DNA from: Argentina anserina
Lineage: Eukaryota; Streptophyta; Magnoliopsida; Rosales; Rosaceae
DNA length: 64,000 nt
Direction of reading: 5' to 3'
NCBI RefSeq assembly: GCF_933775445.1
Contig: NC_065874.1
Span: 22,638,501-22,702,500 of the forward strand
In this document: positions 63,563-64,000 of the stretch, piece after piece
Numbering within the stretch: the stretch's first letter is position 1
How the letters are laid out: each line of letters begins with the position of its first letter
Program-made: the position numbers and the translations under genes
Notes under the pieces: model-generated
What the model saw: the letters and a program-made list of their open reading frames with translations, nothing else
What the model was told of the DNA's origin: nothing
Database searches by the model: none

Positions 63563-64000
63563 ATGTCCGAATTTTCTAAGAAGACACAAGAGCTCAAGGA
63601 TCGAATTCAAGCACTTAGAGATTTAAACAACTCTTTCATAAGTAGACCTTTAAATTTCGAAGCATCTCCAAGCAATTCAATCTTAAACTCTTCACCTAGA
63701 TCAGAAGAAGAGGAAGATCTGTCCTTTCCCTTCGTCTTCAATTCAAACTTAGACACAATTGCGGACCGTGACATAATTCCTGTTGGTGCTCCAATGGCAC
63801 TCAAGAATGCATTCATTCCTACCACCCCGGAATCACCTTCATGCATTGCTTTCACTCCACCTGATGAAGCTAACTTCTCCATTCCTGTTCAATTGCTTGG
63901 GCAGCTGCCTAAGTACTCTGGCTCTTCAATGGAAGACCCTAATGTTCACCTTAGGGAGTTCTTGGACATTTGCAAGCTCCAATCGATTCATCATCTTTCT
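63563..64000 (+). CDS. Retrotransposon gag polyprotein, N-terminal part
   Basis: An uninterrupted frame of 146 codons from ATG 63563 to the window edge. It opens MSEFSKKTQELKDRIQALRD (a short coiled-coil-like segment), continues through a Ser/Pro-rich linker, and reaches the gag core LLGQLPKYSGSSMEDPNVHL followed by REFLDICKLQ. The ED/PN-x-HL-x-EF pattern is typical of the gag capsid domain in plant Ty3/gypsy elements. The overlapping ATG at 63559 runs into a stop after six codons, so 63563 is chosen. Gag forms the particle that packages the RNA. With no stop in this part, the element may be fairly young. Confidence 0.82.
   Translation, partial: MSEFSKKTQELKDRIQALRDLNNSFISRPLNFEASPSNSILNSSPRSEEEEDLSFPFVFNSNLDTIADRDIIPVGAPMALKNAFIPTTPESPSCIAFTPPDEANFSIPVQLLGQLPKYSGSSMEDPNVHLREFLDICKLQSIHHLS

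Larger units (their letters stand above)
61227..64000 (+). mobile_element. Athila/Tat-like Ty3/gypsy retrotransposon, 5' part, cut by window edge
   Basis: It consists of a 5' LTR at 61227-62793, a primer-binding site at 62796-62813, a leader, then an open gag frame running off the right edge. The tRNA-Asp-type primer-binding site and the gag start far downstream of the LTR fit the Athila/Tat lineage. The probable target word on the left is TCGGG (61222-61226); its partner would lie outside the window. Orientation is opposite to the related solo LTR at 32472-34658. Confidence 0.85.

Overview
This is a stretch of plant nuclear genome, almost certainly from a woody or herbaceous eudicot. The evidence is AT-rich DNA, genes broken into many short exons with GT-AG introns, plant-type gene families, and a heavy load of plant transposable elements (L1-type LINE, Cassandra TRIM, Ty1/copia, Athila/Tat-like Ty3/gypsy, hAT MITEs). 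The mixture of repeat families would suit Rosaceae, but that is only an impression. No bacterial, phage or CRISPR features are present.

Three host genes look intact. On the + strand is ELP4/ELONGATA1 (CDS exons 11680-14145, 362 aa), a subunit of the Elongator tRNA-modifying complex. On the - strand is an ARMC8-type armadillo protein (exons 41042-49619, 673 aa), the scaffold subunit of the CTLH/GID ubiquitin ligase. Also on the - strand is a MATE transporter of the DTX42/FRD3 citrate-exporter clade (exons 53128-58028, 514 aa). The last three exons of a fourth, unidentified gene lie at 837-1510. The genes are unrelated in function and do not form a cluster. A broken cinnamyl-alcohol-dehydrogenase copy (14544-16040, - strand) lies tail-to-tail with ELP4.

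The rest is a record of transposon insertions. 2.6-9 kb holds a Harbinger-like element and large satellites. 16.4-22.2 kb is a nearly full-length LINE bounded by a 16-bp target-site duplication and disabled by many stops. 22.7-24.2 kb is a giant imperfect hairpin with two ~700-bp arms. 25.5-29.8 kb is a FAR1/MULE transposase pseudogene split by a 1.45-kb solo LTR. 29.8-37 kb is a nest of hAT ends, a 70-bp satellite, a 2.2-kb solo LTR with a perfect CCAAT duplication, and degraded LTR DNA. 37.9-39.6 kb is a LINE-type ORF1 relic cut by a Cassandra element whose LTRs carry 5S-rRNA-like sequence. The 3.7-kb intron of the ARMC8 gene hosts the 3' end of a copia element. Three hAT-type MITEs sit nearly back to back between ARMC8 and the MATE gene, and a fourth sits in MATE intron 1. 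The right end (61227-64000) is the 5' LTR, primer-binding site, leader and start of gag of an Athila/Tat-like element of the same family as the solo LTR at 32.5 kb.

I found no new multi-gene system. The most unusual structures are the long hairpin, the nested insertions datable by target duplications, the 27-G polypurine tract, and the repeat-coded reading frame near 8.2-8.6 kb.
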